Source: Amoebidium appalachense
Taxonomy: Eukaryota; Ichthyosporea
Direction: 5' to 3'
Length of the DNA stretch: 64,000 bases
Assembly (NCBI GenBank): GCA_963693365.1
Contig: CAVNZM010000006.1
Coordinates: 5,394,001 to 5,458,000 of the forward strand
Part shown: positions 11,342 through 24,114 of the stretch, one piece after another
Layout of the letters: each line of letters begins with the position of its first letter
Position numbering within the stretch: the stretch's first letter is position 1
The notes under the pieces: model-generated
Told to the model about the DNA's origin: nothing
Seen by the model: only the letters and a program-made list of their open reading frames with translations
Database searches by the model: none
Translations under genes and position numbers: made by a program

Positions 11342-11975
11342 ATGAAGCCAGGCTGCCCTAAGGGCACAACACAGCGCCCTGGGCATAAAACAGGCGGAGC
11401 TAGGGAGGGAGCTGGGCGCAAAAAAAAGATGCTGCACTTGTTCAGCCTTTAGCGAACTTTGCAGGTTTTGGGAAGGCAAACAAAGTTGTTTTGCAGGAAC
11501 TAAACGTAAACGCACAACCCGAACAGCCCCTCTATCTAAGGCCGCCGATATAAGGGCCCGTGTAGTTGAGGCAGGTGGCGTCCATTCGTTACCAAGAGAA
11601 ATGGATCGGGCCCCTGCTCCACACCCACCAGACATACAGGTGCAACCCGACGAGGAACCTCTGCTCAATGCAGCAGCAGATGCGTACCGGGTAGACGAGG
11701 ATGAAGGGGAGGAAGAGGGAGAAGATAATACGGACGGGGATGACGGTGGAGAGGAGTTTTCTGACGCGGCGGGCGAAACAATCAAGTCGCACCTGCACAC
11801 AGTGAAAGAGAGTCTCAAAGATGAGAAGACGCCTGTGGGGTGGCATCTTCCACCTCCCATTATAGGCTTTAAATTTGGGGGCGATCCAGCGCCTTTCTAC
11901 AAACCCAGATGTTTTGCCTGGCTTCCGGATAGGTTGTCTCCCGATTCATGGCTACCACCTACTGAGGCGGTGTCT

Positions 11976-12009
<34 letters not shown>

Positions 12010-12844
12010 AAAAGGGACCGCCTGAGTAGATGTAAAAACGTCGCACGTGCGGCAACACGTCAGTACGTGTTAGGTTTCATGGTGCCGTGCCCCTTCGATG
12101 ATCACTACGTGGACCCCCACAACCACCCCAACCCACACCGTACTTCTCGCAATGGGTTCATGAGCAACCCCGTCGGACGGCGTGTTATCGACTTTGACAG
12201 CTGCTACTACATTATCACGGCCCGGTACTTTTGTGACACATGCAAAAAAAACTTTGCCGGCACAAACCCCCAGACAATTAAACGCCTCCCACTCTTCATG
12301 CGTGATCAGTTTCCGGCCTACCTTAGCCACCACAGTGGGTTCGACCTAAAGGTGGTAACATTGTTGCGTGCACTGGCAGACAAAGGTGTGGGCCCAAACG
12401 CCTTTGCCACCCTCCTCTCGGAGCCAAGCAGCGATACGACGAGCAGCGGCTCCTGTATTACTCGAGGGCGCTGCATTGGACCAAGTATGAACTCAAAAAG
12501 CGTAACGATTTCCTTCCCCACGACCAGCGCCCAGAGGAGCAGGCCGCTAAGTTCTCGGCGTTTGGTGACAAAAATGGTTATGCTGGACATGTGCCTTCAG
12601 GCAAGTGTGCACTGCATTTTGGGTGTGTAAATGGTCGTCATTGTTTTGTATGCACGTGCTTGGGCATTTTTTGGATTGGCTTGGTAGGGTTTTGTTTTAT
12701 TATTTTTTATTTTTTTTTAGGGGGGGGGGGGGGGACTTGGAAATGTGTTTTCGAAGTGTGGTCAATAAGTTTCTATTATGGTGGTGGTGGATGTGTGGTG
12801 GTGGATGTGCGCCTGTGAGTGTGTGTGTACTTGTGGGTCCGTGT

Positions 12845-12875
<31 letters not shown>

Positions 12876-13401
12876 GGGGGGAGGGGGAGGGGGGAATGGT
12901 GATGGATTAGGTGGTGGTGGTGGCAATCAGTCATGGTGGTGGTGGTGGTGGTGGGGGGAGGGGGGAGGGGGGGGGGGGGGGGGGGGGCAGAGGGATCATC
13001 AGAGGGGTGAAAGCATAACGGTCCATGTACCAGTGAGTGTGCTTGGGAAATCGTGTAGAACTGTTATGCCTGGAATTAGATGGTGGGTGTGCGCATGTGT
13101 GTCTGTGTGTGTTGGGGGGAAAGGAGGTGGAGAGCGGGGGGGGGGGGGGGGGGGGGGGGGGGAGGGGGGGGGGGGGGGGGGGGGGGATGGGAAGGAGGTG
13201 GGGGGTGGGGGGAGGGAGGGGGGGGGGGGGGGGCACATGGTGGTAGACTGGATCTTGGTGGCCACACTTAATGGTTATTATAGTAGTGGCAGGAGGGTGT
13301 GGGGGGAAGGGCAAACGGACGTGCAGGGGACAAACTGCAGATGGGGCATAAAGGGGAAAGAAGGTGAAAGTTGGTGCAATGACTTGGAGGGTTTGCGCGC
13401 G

Positions 13402-13459
<58 letters not shown>

Positions 13460-13804
13460 AACGGCCGGAGATGGGTGTGTAGCGTTTTTGAGATGGGAAA
13501 AGCCATACAGACTTACGAAAATACAGAGGTGAGATGAACACGAGGGGCTAGAGGGAATGGGGGGGATGGTCCTTGATGGGAGGGTGGTGGAGTTCTAACA
13601 GTTTTTGGGGTGCAGGCAAATACCTGAGTGCCGTGTATACTGAGTTCAGCGACCGCACGGCAAAGTACCAGAGCCTGGACACGCAGCTCAAGCCCGTAAA
13701 CAACGTGCTCAAGGCCGACCACACCTTCCGAATTGGGAATCTCACCGGCATCAATGGGGAGCCTCTGTACCGAGGCCTATGGACTTGTGTAAACGAGCTT
13801 TGCG
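11342..13804 (+). pseudogene. Copy 2 reading frame (exons 1-2), multiply frameshifted
   Basis: Exon 1 starts with the same ATG and basic N-terminus as copy 1. It leaves frame at the A run near 11420, is interrupted by a T-rich insertion after the LPDRLSP region, and leaves frame again at a 4-base and a 16-base deletion. The splice sites that end exon 1 (TCAG|GCAAGT, a GC donor) and bound exon 2 (tgcag|GCAAAT ... GCG|GTGTGT) are preserved. Exon 2 still encodes KADHTFRIGNLTGINGEPLY. Nothing downstream corresponds to the exonuclease part. Confidence 0.75.
11949..12069. mobile_element. Small insertion (about 115-120 bp) with internal inverted repeat in copy 2 exon 1
   Basis: Absent from copy 1 at the same site. 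It is flanked on both sides by ttcatgg, a likely 7-bp target duplication. Inside, CTACTGAGGCGGTGTC and GGACCGCCTGAGTAG are inverted partners around a run of about 28 T. No coding capacity. It could be a MITE-like or SINE-like fragment. Confidence 0.5.
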
Positions 13805-14147
13805 GTGTGTGGTCCCTCCTCTTCTCCCCCCTCCCCCCACTCTCCCCAGGCCCCCTCTCCCCCCCCCCCCCCCCCCCCCACACGCCCACCCGCGCCCCCC
13901 CCCCCCCCCCCCACACACACACACCCCCCCCTCCCCCCCCCCCCTCCCCCCTCTAGGGCCTTTAAATCTCTTAGGCTCCACATTTCATGAGAACACACAC
14001 TGTGAGTAGAGGTGTGTAGTATGTGGGTTTTGGGGACAATTCTTGCCCTGTCGAGCAAAAACTAGGAAGCTCCAGATATGTGTATATGTGTTTTTGCTGG
14101 GTAGAGATTGGGGTGGGCTGGGGTGGAGCTTTCTTTTGGCGGGGAAT

Positions 14148-14198
<51 letters not shown>

Positions 14199-14832
14199 AG
14201 CTTCTGCCAAGCAGAATGGGAGTAGGGGCCAGTGATTGCAAGGGATACAGGGGGGGGGGGGGGGGGGGGGGTGGAGACACCACCGTGGGGGTTGAAGGTA
14301 GAGAGGGCAAGAGGCCCGGGGGGGGGGGGGGGGCAGTAGGTGCCATATGGAGGGCTGTCAACATGGTTGGTGAGCAAAAGGATGGCCGTCCCATGGTTTG
14401 GGAGGAGGGGGAGTGGGGAAGGATCGTGGGCACATGGGTTTGGGGGAAAGGCAGAGAGGGGGAAAGGATTGTGATCACAAGGGTTTAGGGGGAGGAAGGG
14501 GGAAGGATTGTAGGTACATGGGTTTAGGGGGGGGGGGGGGGAAGATTTTGGGGGAAAGGGAGGCCTGGGGAAAGTATGTGGGCACATGGGTTTGGGGGGA
14601 GGGAGGGGGACGCGAAAGGCATAGAGAAAGCGGCAGAGAGAGAGAGATGAGAGAGAGAGCAAGGGGGGGAGGGAGGTGGGGAGGGGAAAACACAACTAGT
14701 GCTTGAGCAATAACATATCCATAAAGGCTTTAAGTAAACGGACACGGGAACATGTTTTGCTATTGTTGTTCCTGTTGGCAACCCTCAGTCTGGGAAGATG
14801 GCAATTTTCAGGACCCTATTTTCGTCTTTCAA

Positions 14833-14877
<45 letters not shown>

Positions 14878-14935
14878 TTTAAGGGCCCTAATGATAGAGG
14901 GAGAGGCCGGATGTTTGGAAGAGGAGAATTGAGGG

Positions 14936-14976
<41 letters not shown>

Positions 14977-15302
14977 GGAAGGGGGTGAGAGGTGGAAGGG
15001 GGGGGGGGGGGAGGGGAGGAGGAGGGTATGTCGTTCTCTGTATGAAGCATCCTGATTTTGGGTACCGTAGTGTGTACCAAGTTGAATTCCAATTCTGTAT
15101 TTGATGGTATGTTCTGGAAGGATACTACAGTAGGGTGGGGCGACGGACTGAGAAGGGCCGGGGACGTCAGACCCTGGGGGGAGGGAGGGGAGGGGAGGGG
15201 GGGGGGGGGGGAGGGGGGAGGGGGGGGTGACTCGGGGGGTGGGGGGAAAGGGAGGGTGGAGGTTTGAAGGGGGGGGGGAGGGGGGCGGTTGGGGATCCAC
15301 AG

Positions 15303-15491
15303 GGCCTGAAAACAGAACCAACCATATACATGTACAGATTCTATGCCCGCCTAAAGAACGAGTTAGACATGGGTGTGCAAAGCAACGAATTCTGGTATTC
15401 CATTTGTCAAATTCAATCGTATATTTCGTTTTTTCCTTTAGCAATAGACAATATCCATGAAGCTTTTCAGCATGTGCACGAGCTTGTGTGA
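15303..15491 (+). CDS. Possible terminal exon of an unrecognised gene
   Basis: After an acceptor-like 'atccacag', 62 codons stay open to a TGA: it includes YMYRFYARLKNELDMG, NEFWYSICQIQS and AIDNIHEAFQHVHELV. The composition is protein-like (mixed hydrophobic/charged, aromatic) and unlike the repeats around it. No upstream exon could be placed. It may be a gene remnant left of the minus-strand SET gene, or chance. Confidence 0.25.
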   Translation, partial: GLKTEPTIYMYRFYARLKNELDMGVQSNEFWYSICQIQSYISFFPLAIDNIHEAFQHVHELV

Positions 15492-15870
15492 AAATGCGTT
15501 TCTTAACAGGCCATTTGGGCTGTGTTAACTTGCACCACTTGGCTGACATGCGCATGTACAACACCAGATAAAATATTAACGTGTCGGACTCCTACATTCA
15601 CATCGCAAATTCACATCACTACACACTAAACAGCAGGCAGCATACATATTCTTTCAACCAGGTTTCATTCAATAAAAATTTAAGAATATTCAGGTGTACT
15701 AATATATAGCTAACACAGATATGCCCTTACGTGCGTAACCATCACCAGTTTAGTCACCTGCCCCTATACAGCTCCGTACAAACAAACAGTCAGAAATCCG
15801 TTTTGAACACGCATTGTGGCAACACGAACCCGAAAACTCAAATCCCAATTCAGACGTGCGTACAAGTTAA

Positions 15871-15905
<35 letters not shown>

Positions 15906-15981
15906 TTCTCTCCCGTGTCCGTGTACAGGTCAAAAGATTTTTTTTTTAAAAAAAAAATAAAAAACCCAAGGGAGAGCAAGT

Positions 15982-16131
<150 letters not shown>

Positions 16132-16169
16132 ATATAGAATAAGAGAAGGAAAAAAGGCGTTTCCCAAAT

Positions 16170-17708
16170 TTAACAATAATCAAGATAAATGACCTCTATC
16201 AAATCAGGTGTCGGTCTACTTTCCCGACCCGAAACCACCCTATCGTCATTCAGCTTGTTGTTGGAACCCAACGTCAATTCCCTCCCACATTTCTGACAAT
16301 TTCTACATTCCGATACTTTTTTACCGGGATTTGGATTGGGCATAATCAGTGGTGCGCCGACCTCAGCCGAAAAACACGGTTTTCCAATTCTTCCATTGCC
16401 GGGTTTCTCACCCTTTTCCGCACTACTCCCTCTCCCACTTACACCCGATGTTCCCTCTTGCGTATCGTCAGAATCTTCGACGCGGCTTCCGATTGGAACC
16501 GGGTTTTCCGTATTGTTTTTACCGGAATTTCCGGCTTCTTTGTGCGCCAGTAGGACTTTTTTCTTTTCAACGTTCGTTCCTACTTGCGGAGTTTCAATAT
16601 CCAAACCAGAATCCTTTCGCTGACCAACCGAGTGGGCACCTTTTAATCCCTGATCCTGCCTTTTCCCGATAGTTTCCGCTCGTTTCGGTATTTGATTTCG
16701 TTTTCCGGTATTGTTATTTTCCGATTCTACGCCTGGAGATGACGGCCCGGACGTAATCACCTCGTCCTCACTCTCACTATCAACATTTATTACTTCCATT
16801 GCGTCATTCGAATTCTCGGGTTTCTTTCTCGGGATTTTTGAAATTTCCGAGTTATCAGTTCTTCGTCTCTTGTCACCCTGCACACCATCCTCCGTTTCGT
16901 AATCGCTATCTACAGTATAAACTTCCGCATTGCGTTTCCCATTGACCTTCCCTGGCCACCCACACCCAGTTTCGCTTCCAGGTTCCAATGCATTTTCCGT
17001 CCCCGTTCTTCCATTTGGGCACCGATCTTCGGAGTTTTTCACAGGCGGGTTCTTTGAAAATTGATGTTCTATCTCTTCATCTTCGCATTCATTTTCACAA
17101 TCCTCCTCTTCTGTTTCGTAGTTTTCGGAACCCCACTCGCGCAGCCGGAATTGCAGTTGTTTTCTTCCGGGTTCCATGGGTATATCCCCAACTTTTGCAC
17201 GATGGGGTTTATCGCGTCTAATTTCCGGGGTGCATCTTGAACCCGTCGCAATGATGGAACGTGATCGAAGCTGCCTCCCAGTCGGTGATCGTGCCCGATT
17301 AGACCGATTACGCCCCATCAATCGCACAGATCTCCTCCTCCTTTCACACCCCTCCCCCTCACAACTTCTCCCTCTTTCACCGTCCGAAATCTCCGATCCG
17401 TTGTCCGATCCGTTTTCCAGATCCGTCGAATCACCCAAGAAGAGGGGGTCTATTGACTCGTTGAACATTTTCCGCCTTCTCTCTACCCGGTGGCCGTGTT
17501 TTTGGAGGTAGTGTGCAAAGGGCCGAGGATCATCTTCACTCTCTGATTCCTGGGGAGGAGTGAAAGCGTGGTAGATTGTATCAAGTTAGTAGGAAAAGGA
17601 ATCCGAACATACAAACGAAAGGACAGGAAAGAAGTACCGAATGACTGAGTGACACACCTCCCCCCGCCCATCCCACACATGCACGGCTCCGCCCCCATCC
17701 CCTGCTTA

Positions 17709-17761
<53 letters not shown>

Positions 17762-17779
17762 CGCCCGCCCCGCTGGGGG

Positions 17780-17816
<37 letters not shown>

Positions 17817-18435
17817 AAAAAAGAGGGAAAAAATTTGAAACGGCAAAAAACCAAACAAAACAGCTGTTGCTGATGCTTTCTTAGGTAGTCCTTGCTTTCC
17901 GAGCTCAGGGGAGGATGGAAAATAGGAAGCAAGGAAAAGAACATAGAAGTGGAACAGAACAAGCTGGATAGCAACACACACACACATCCACATCTACGGA
18001 TACACTCGCACCCACGGACGGACACACACACACACATATATGCAGTCACGCACACACCCACATACAGGGGCACACACACCCAATCATGCTGACACACACG
18101 CAAGCGCTTGCACATACACACACACACATGCACCCACACGCATACACACACACAAGCACACACACACGCGCGCACACACACACATGCCAACATACACACA
18201 CCCATCCACATATGCAGACATAAACAACCACCAACCCATATGCTCGAGCCCAAACAAATGAACATGTCCCACCGGGAAGAGGGGGGAGAGGGGGGGGGGG
18301 GGGAGGGAGAGGGAGGGAGGGAGGGAGGGAGGGAGGGGAGGGAGAGAGGGAGGGAGGGAGGGAGGGAGGGAGGGCGGGAAGGAGGGGAAGAGAGAGAGGT
18401 AGAGAGGTAGAGAGAGAGACAGGGAGGGGGAGAGA

Positions 18436-18486
<51 letters not shown>

Positions 18487-18913
18487 GGGGGGGGGGGGGG
18501 GGACACAAAGGGAGAGAGAGAGGGAGACAGAGAAAGACAGGAGGAAGGAAGGGAGGGGGGGGAGGGAGGGTGAGGGTGAGGGGAGGGAGGGGAAAGGGAG
18601 AGAGGACAGAGGGAGGGAGAGAAGGAGGGGGAGGCAGGGAGGGCCGGAAGGATGGGGAGCGTGAGGGGGAGGATGCGGAGGGAGAGGAAAAGAAATACAG
18701 GGAGAGGCAGAGATGGAGAGAGAGAGAGAGAGAGGACCCACCTCCTCATCACCCCGGTGGTCCCAATACTCATCCCCGTAGTCTAATAGTGCCTCTTCGT
18801 GTTCATCCATATCTGTAGTATTTCCGTTTTAGCCATTTTTTTTAACTGGTCAATCACATCATACATACATACATATATACACACAACTATCATCAGATCA
18901 CTCACCCGTTCAA

Positions 18914-18956
<43 letters not shown>

Positions 18957-19693
18957 CATATAGAATCACGAGGAACACAACTAATTGATTTTCTTCATAG
19001 TTTATATGGTGCTTCATATAGTAAGAAAACCCTCAGGTTTATAGTCATCACCCGACATTTATGTACATGACCATGATATAAGACTGAGGGGATATTCCGA
19101 GCAAAAGCCCCTCATACCTGAAACTGGTCTCTCTTTGCCTCGAGCAAACAGCGTAAGCCCCTCAATCACATACATACACCCAAGTAACACCAAATCACCC
19201 ACCCGCTCGACCAGACAAGCACATATATGAGCACTGCCACACAGCAAACACACGATGAAAAACAAGGAGCATGCAACACCGCTGCAGAGCCCATCCATCT
19301 CCCATCGTCAAAAAATGTAGTCCCAAACGATTCATAAGGAAGCATTCACCCTATATGCCAGCACAAAACATACACTGTACTTGTGAGCTTGGGTGGTTAC
19401 ATCGTTCTGGTCAACATTTGCACGCTCAAGCGGGCAACCGGAAAAAAATATAGGACGGAAAAGAAAGAGGAAATCTATGCATACCGTGTGGATTGGGGGG
19501 GCAGGGGGGAGGGGGGGGGAGCATGTGGGTTTGTGACGATCATACAGAAAAAAGAAAAAAAAACACCCGAATACCTACACACAAAGACAACAAAGCAAAA
19601 ACTTCAAAAAAACCTAAGAACCATGACGGAAGGATGTATTTGAGCACATCCCATCACCCGAGGAGCCGTTCGGGGACAGGAGGGGGGGGGGAG

Positions 19694-19756
<63 letters not shown>

Positions 19757-20098
19757 GGCAGTTAGGTTGCGTTCCCGGGTACACAGTCACAAAGGACAAC
19801 ACAATGCAGATGTTGCAGAGAACACAACAAAAGAGAGTGCATCACAAGCAGAGAGGGAGAGGGGGGTGGAGCGGGGTGGGGTGTGTGTGTGTGTGTGTGG
19901 TGGTGGTGGGGGGGAGGGTGGGTGGGTGGGGGGGGGGGGGGGGGGGAGGGGGGGGGAAGTGGGCACACCTCTGAGCTGGACTATAAGGGGAACCCTCCAC
20001 TCGTTTCTCAGCGTTACCTCCACACATGCAAGTGTCTGCCGTGCAAGGTCTTTGTTGGTGGGCCTGTGGAGTGCAATGTAAGTGTGTGTAGATGGGTG

Positions 20099-20160
<62 letters not shown>

Positions 20161-20317
20161 ACACACCCCTTCTCTTTTTTTTTTTTGGCGCACACAGCTA
20201 TACTACATCCTCTCGCTACTTTAGACTCTCATTCTCTCTCAATCTCTCCTTTCCCCTCAACCCAACCCCCCCCCCCCCCCTCCCCCCCCCTCTCCGAGCG
20301 TCTCTCACCCCCCTCCA

Positions 20318-20355
<38 letters not shown>

Positions 20356-20504
20356 ACACAAACTCCTCCATCCTCGTGCGTGTATGCCTTTACGCCTTTT
20401 ATATTTCAAAGTAAAAACTCCCAAAGTTGAAGCGTCATGTTCCTTCCTGTATCAGGCCGTGTGTCCGAATATTCTGATGCCTACGAGCTATTGGCACACA
20501 TGCG

Positions 20505-20580
<76 letters not shown>

Positions 20581-21016
20581 TGTGTGTGGGCCTTCTACAC
20601 AGTGGAAGGTATAGGAGGGAGGTGGGTAGGCAAGTAGAAGTGGTGGGGTGAGGGTTGGATTATGCATTAGATGATAAACAAACAGCGCGTAGAAGGGGGA
20701 AGGGGGGGAAGGAGGAGAGACAGAAAGAGGGAGGGAGGTAGGTAGCGAGGAAGGAGGGAGGGAGGGAGGGAGGGAAGGAAGGAGGTAGGTAGCGAGGAAG
20801 GTGGGAGGGAGAGAGGGAGGAAGGGAGGAAGGGATGGAGGGATGGAGGGGAGGAGGTAGGGAGGAAGGAGGAAGGGAGGGAGGGACGGAGGGACGGAGGG
20901 AGAGAAGGAGGGGGTGAAGGAGATAGGGAAGGAGAGAGGGAGGAAGGGAGGGAGGGAGGGAGGGAAGGAGAGCGGGAGGGAGGGAGGGAGAGAGAGAGAC
21001 ACACACAGACAGAGGA

Positions 21017-21096
<80 letters not shown>

Positions 21097-21447
21097 AGGG
21101 AGGGAGGGAGGGAAGGAGATAGTGAGAGAGCGCCTCGGAGAAGGACACCCACACCCACACCCACACCCACACCCACGTCCACACACACACGCACACACAC
21201 ACACACAGAGAAAGAGACAGAGAGAGAGCAAGTACCCACGTTGGCTGTGCCGATGACGGGTTGACGCGACAATCATTAATCAGCATTAAGGGAGTAAGTT
21301 TAAGGCCATATTTCTCGGCTAGGATTGGATCCACACACATGGCATCCCCCCTCTCCTCTTCTTCATCCCTTACACGGAAAGAGAATTGGTAGCGGTGGTG
21401 GAGGCTCTCATGCCTCTCATCCACCTGTGTGTGTGTGTGCATGTGTG

Positions 21448-21506
<59 letters not shown>

Positions 21507-21607
21507 CGTGCATCTGTGTGTATGTGTGCACGTGCCAAGCCGTAAAGGCTGCATTGTGATGTGTGTAAATAATAAGCAGCTGGACAATCAAGCACTCACA
21601 TACGGAC

Positions 21608-21638
<31 letters not shown>

Positions 21639-21766
21639 GACGGGAAGAAAGGGCAGGGGGAGGGGAGGGGAGGGGAGGGGCCTGTTTGTAGGATAATCTT
21701 GTTTTATCAACGCTTACGAGCCCATGTGCATCAGTCGTCGTAAGTCAGTGAGGGGAGGACGGGGAA

Positions 21767-21808
<42 letters not shown>

Positions 21809-22121
21809 GAGCGTGGGGTGGGTGGGGTGGGTGGGTGGGTGGGTGGGTGGGGGGAGGGAGAAAGGTTGATATATGCAGTGCACACAGAAAACCGAAAGCA
21901 CACACTGTGATGACTAATCCCCCCCCCTCTCTCCCCCGCTCCCCCTTCCCTAACACACACACACACACACACACACAAAAAAAAAAAAAAAATGCAGGTG
22001 AGAAGAACGGACAAGACATCATAACGGACAACACAATGCATAGGGCGAAGAACACAAACAGTATCATAAAAAGGGCCCATGCGGGGGGTAGGTTGGGGTG
22101 GGGTGGGATGGGGTGGGGGGT

Positions 22122-22164
<43 letters not shown>

Positions 22165-22761
22165 GGGGGGTGGGGGGTTGGCAAGCACACACACACCCAC
22201 CCACCTCATTTTTCTCATCGGTTGCACTGAGCACGACACCAGAAAATGGACCCACAACCCTGGGCCCTTTGATTGGGCGGCGTGTCCTTATTCCCAGCTG
22301 GCCTGATAGAGCACCGCTGTTAGCCGGAAATTGAAACACTTCATAGTCGCTGTTCCACCACCTGTCATGGAGAAAAACGATCAGTAGTGGTGTACGCATA
22401 AGATGGCACACAGAAAGGGTGAAATGAATGAGAAGGAGTGAAATGAAGGAGGAGGAGTGAAATGAACGAGCAGGAGTGAAATGAACGTGCAGGGGTGAAA
22501 TGAATAAGCAGGAGTGAAATGAAGGAGGAGGAGTGAAATGAACAAGCAGGAGTGAAACGAACGAGGAAGAGTGAAAAAAAGCAGAAGCAGCAACAAGAGG
22601 ATTACGTGCAACCAAGTCACTATGTAAGGCATAGTAAAAGAATGAGGAAGCACAATTTAAACGCATAAACAAAACAAAACAAACAAAGTAAAACCCAGAA
22701 TAAAAACATAAATATTATAAAACAGCACCTTTTGCAGGCACGTGTACGTGTCTGTGTGTGT

Positions 22762-22794
<33 letters not shown>

Positions 22795-22896
22795 GGGGGG
22801 GGTGGCAAAAACGAACATTTGTACATGCATTTATCTTTTTTTTTTTTTCTTTTTCAGACGTTCAATCTCTCTTGGTGTCCTGCAATCCCCCCCTCC

Positions 22897-22932
<36 letters not shown>

Positions 22933-23233
22933 CCCTTTCTCCCCCTTCCTCTCCCAAAAAACACCCACAGGGGAGAGAGGCGAGAGAGGTTGTGTGAGAG
23001 TGAGACAAATAGAAGAGGAGGGGAAGGGGGGGGGGGGGGGGGAGAGGAATGAGGAGGGACAGGGAGAAAGAAAACCGAGAAGAAAGCGCGTAGAGAAAGA
23101 CAGACAGACAGAGGGGGACTGTGTGAGGGAATAAAGAAATGGAAAAGAAGAGGAAAGAAAAAAAGGCGGAAAAAATATAAGAAAGAAGAAAAAGAATCCT
23201 AGCCACCACAGCAACCCCCCTCCCCCCCCCCCC

Positions 23234-23279
<46 letters not shown>

Positions 23280-23621
23280 AAGCACACACAACGGGAAAAA
23301 AACAAACAAACAAACAAAAAAAACAAAAAACAAAGAAACATACGTTTCATCCGGGCTCTCCAGCTCCCTCCTCCTTATCTCCACCATGACCCTTTTCAAC
23401 CTCTCATGGAGCCTCCTTCTCACGACCCCCTCCAGGGGGTGTCTGAACTCATCCCCATCGCACCTTTCACTTTCCATGCAAAAACTGCCAATTTGCTTGT
23501 TCGTTTCCCTTTCAAGCAAGGAACCACCCACGCGCGTGTCCATAATGGTTCGGAATGCCTCCGTGCCTTCCAGAAAATACTGGCCGTAGAACGGGCCGTG
23601 GATTTTTCTGGATGGTCCCAT
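16170..23621 (-). CDS. SET-domain protein with acidic disordered tail (paralogue 1)
   Basis: Exons on the minus strand: 23621-23344, 22361-22205, 21424-21240, 20063-19969, 18812-18742, 17549-16170, with phases 2-0-2-1-0 joining exactly to 721 residues. ATG 23621 is preceded in frame by a TGA, so it is a likely start. The SET core spans exons 2-5: SGQLGIRTRRPIKGPRVVG and FSGVV (N-terminal strands), YQFSF, CVDP, LMLINDCRVNP in place of the usual NHxC turn, CVEVTLRNEWRVPLIVQL, and ALLDYGDEYW with the catalytic-tyrosine region. No Cys-rich pre- or post-SET is visible. The last 460 residues are acidic and disordered, with SUMO-interaction-like motifs (EVINVDSESEDE; last residues IEVIYLDYC). Protein lysine methyltransferase activity is inferred from the fold. 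Every exon junction has the same phase as in the plus-strand paralogue at 27070-36660. Confidence 0.75.
17708..17813. repeat. C homopolymer followed by A homopolymer
   Basis: About 52 C, a short GC-rich joint, then about 33 A, in intron 5 of the minus-strand SET gene. Confidence 0.95.
18270..18735. repeat. Purine-rich tract (GGGA)n/(GA)n
   Basis: Almost purely purine on the plus strand, made of GGGA, GAGA and G runs. It begins directly at the donor of exon 5 of the minus-strand SET gene (pyrimidine-rich in the sense strand). Confidence 0.9.
20507..20578. repeat. (GT)n microsatellite
   Basis: About 36 units in intron 3 of the minus-strand SET gene. Confidence 0.95.
20690..21118. repeat. Purine-rich minisatellite (GGGA/GGAA)n with (GA)n core
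   Basis: Plus-strand purine tract in intron 3 of the minus-strand SET gene, with a pure (GA)n block at about 21021-21087. Confidence 0.9.
22416..22576. repeat. 20-bp minisatellite, about 8 units
   Basis: Consensus gtgaaatgaacgagcaggag with small variations in the last half of each unit. Lies in intron 1 of the minus-strand SET gene, about 55 bp upstream of the exon 2 acceptor in sense orientation. Confidence 0.85.
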
Positions 23622-24024
23622 GGTCGCTCAACTCCCTGGAAAACATGAAATAGAAGGACGTAAAACGTGAGACAAGGCTTGAATGCTGTAGCTACAGAAT
23701 GTATGAAATAAAGTTGGAATATGTATGACACAAAGTAGAAATATGTATGGAATTCAAGTAGAAGAAAAGACCCCCCTCCACCCCTTCCCACCCCTCCCTT
23801 CTGCTCTCCTGGGGAAGGGGTCTCAGCTCTCCCCTGAGCTAATCATGGAGCTCAGTCGGGTGAATGAAAAAAAAAAAACATATTGAAAAACGAATGTCTG
23901 AAAGTGTGGGGGTATTTATGTTTGCTGGTGATGGTAGTTGAGGGACGAGGGAAAGTATGCTTGTGTCACGGTGTCTGTGTGTTTCTGCGTGCGCGTGTGC
24001 GTGTGCGTGTACGTGTGCGCGGGC

Positions 24025-24028
<4 letters not shown>

Positions 24029-24112
<84 letters not shown>
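24029..24112. repeat. (GT)n microsatellite
   Basis: About 42 units upstream of the minus-strand SET gene. Confidence 0.95.

Positions 24113-24114
<2 letters not shown>

Larger units (their letters stand above)
11203..14612 (+). mobile_element. Right arm of the inverted repeat: truncated, decayed copy 2 of the DUF6729/exonuclease element
   Basis: Matches the reverse complement of 3255-6593 and contains only exon 1 (11342-12600), intron 1, exon 2 (13616-13804) and part of intron 2. The exonuclease exons are absent. Relative to copy 1 it has an 8-A run (frame lost), a small insertion at about 11950-12070, a 4-base deletion at about 12423 and a 16-base deletion at about 12528, so it cannot encode the protein. 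The microsatellites of intron 1 are conserved in position but differ in length. It lies head to head with copy 1, 4.6 kb apart. Confidence 0.85.

Noticed and set aside
17483-18810. Long Ser/Leu/Pro frame on the minus strand across the purine tract
   Set aside because: Only its two ends contain real exons (18812-18742 and 17549 onward); the middle is the translated (CCCT)n intron.
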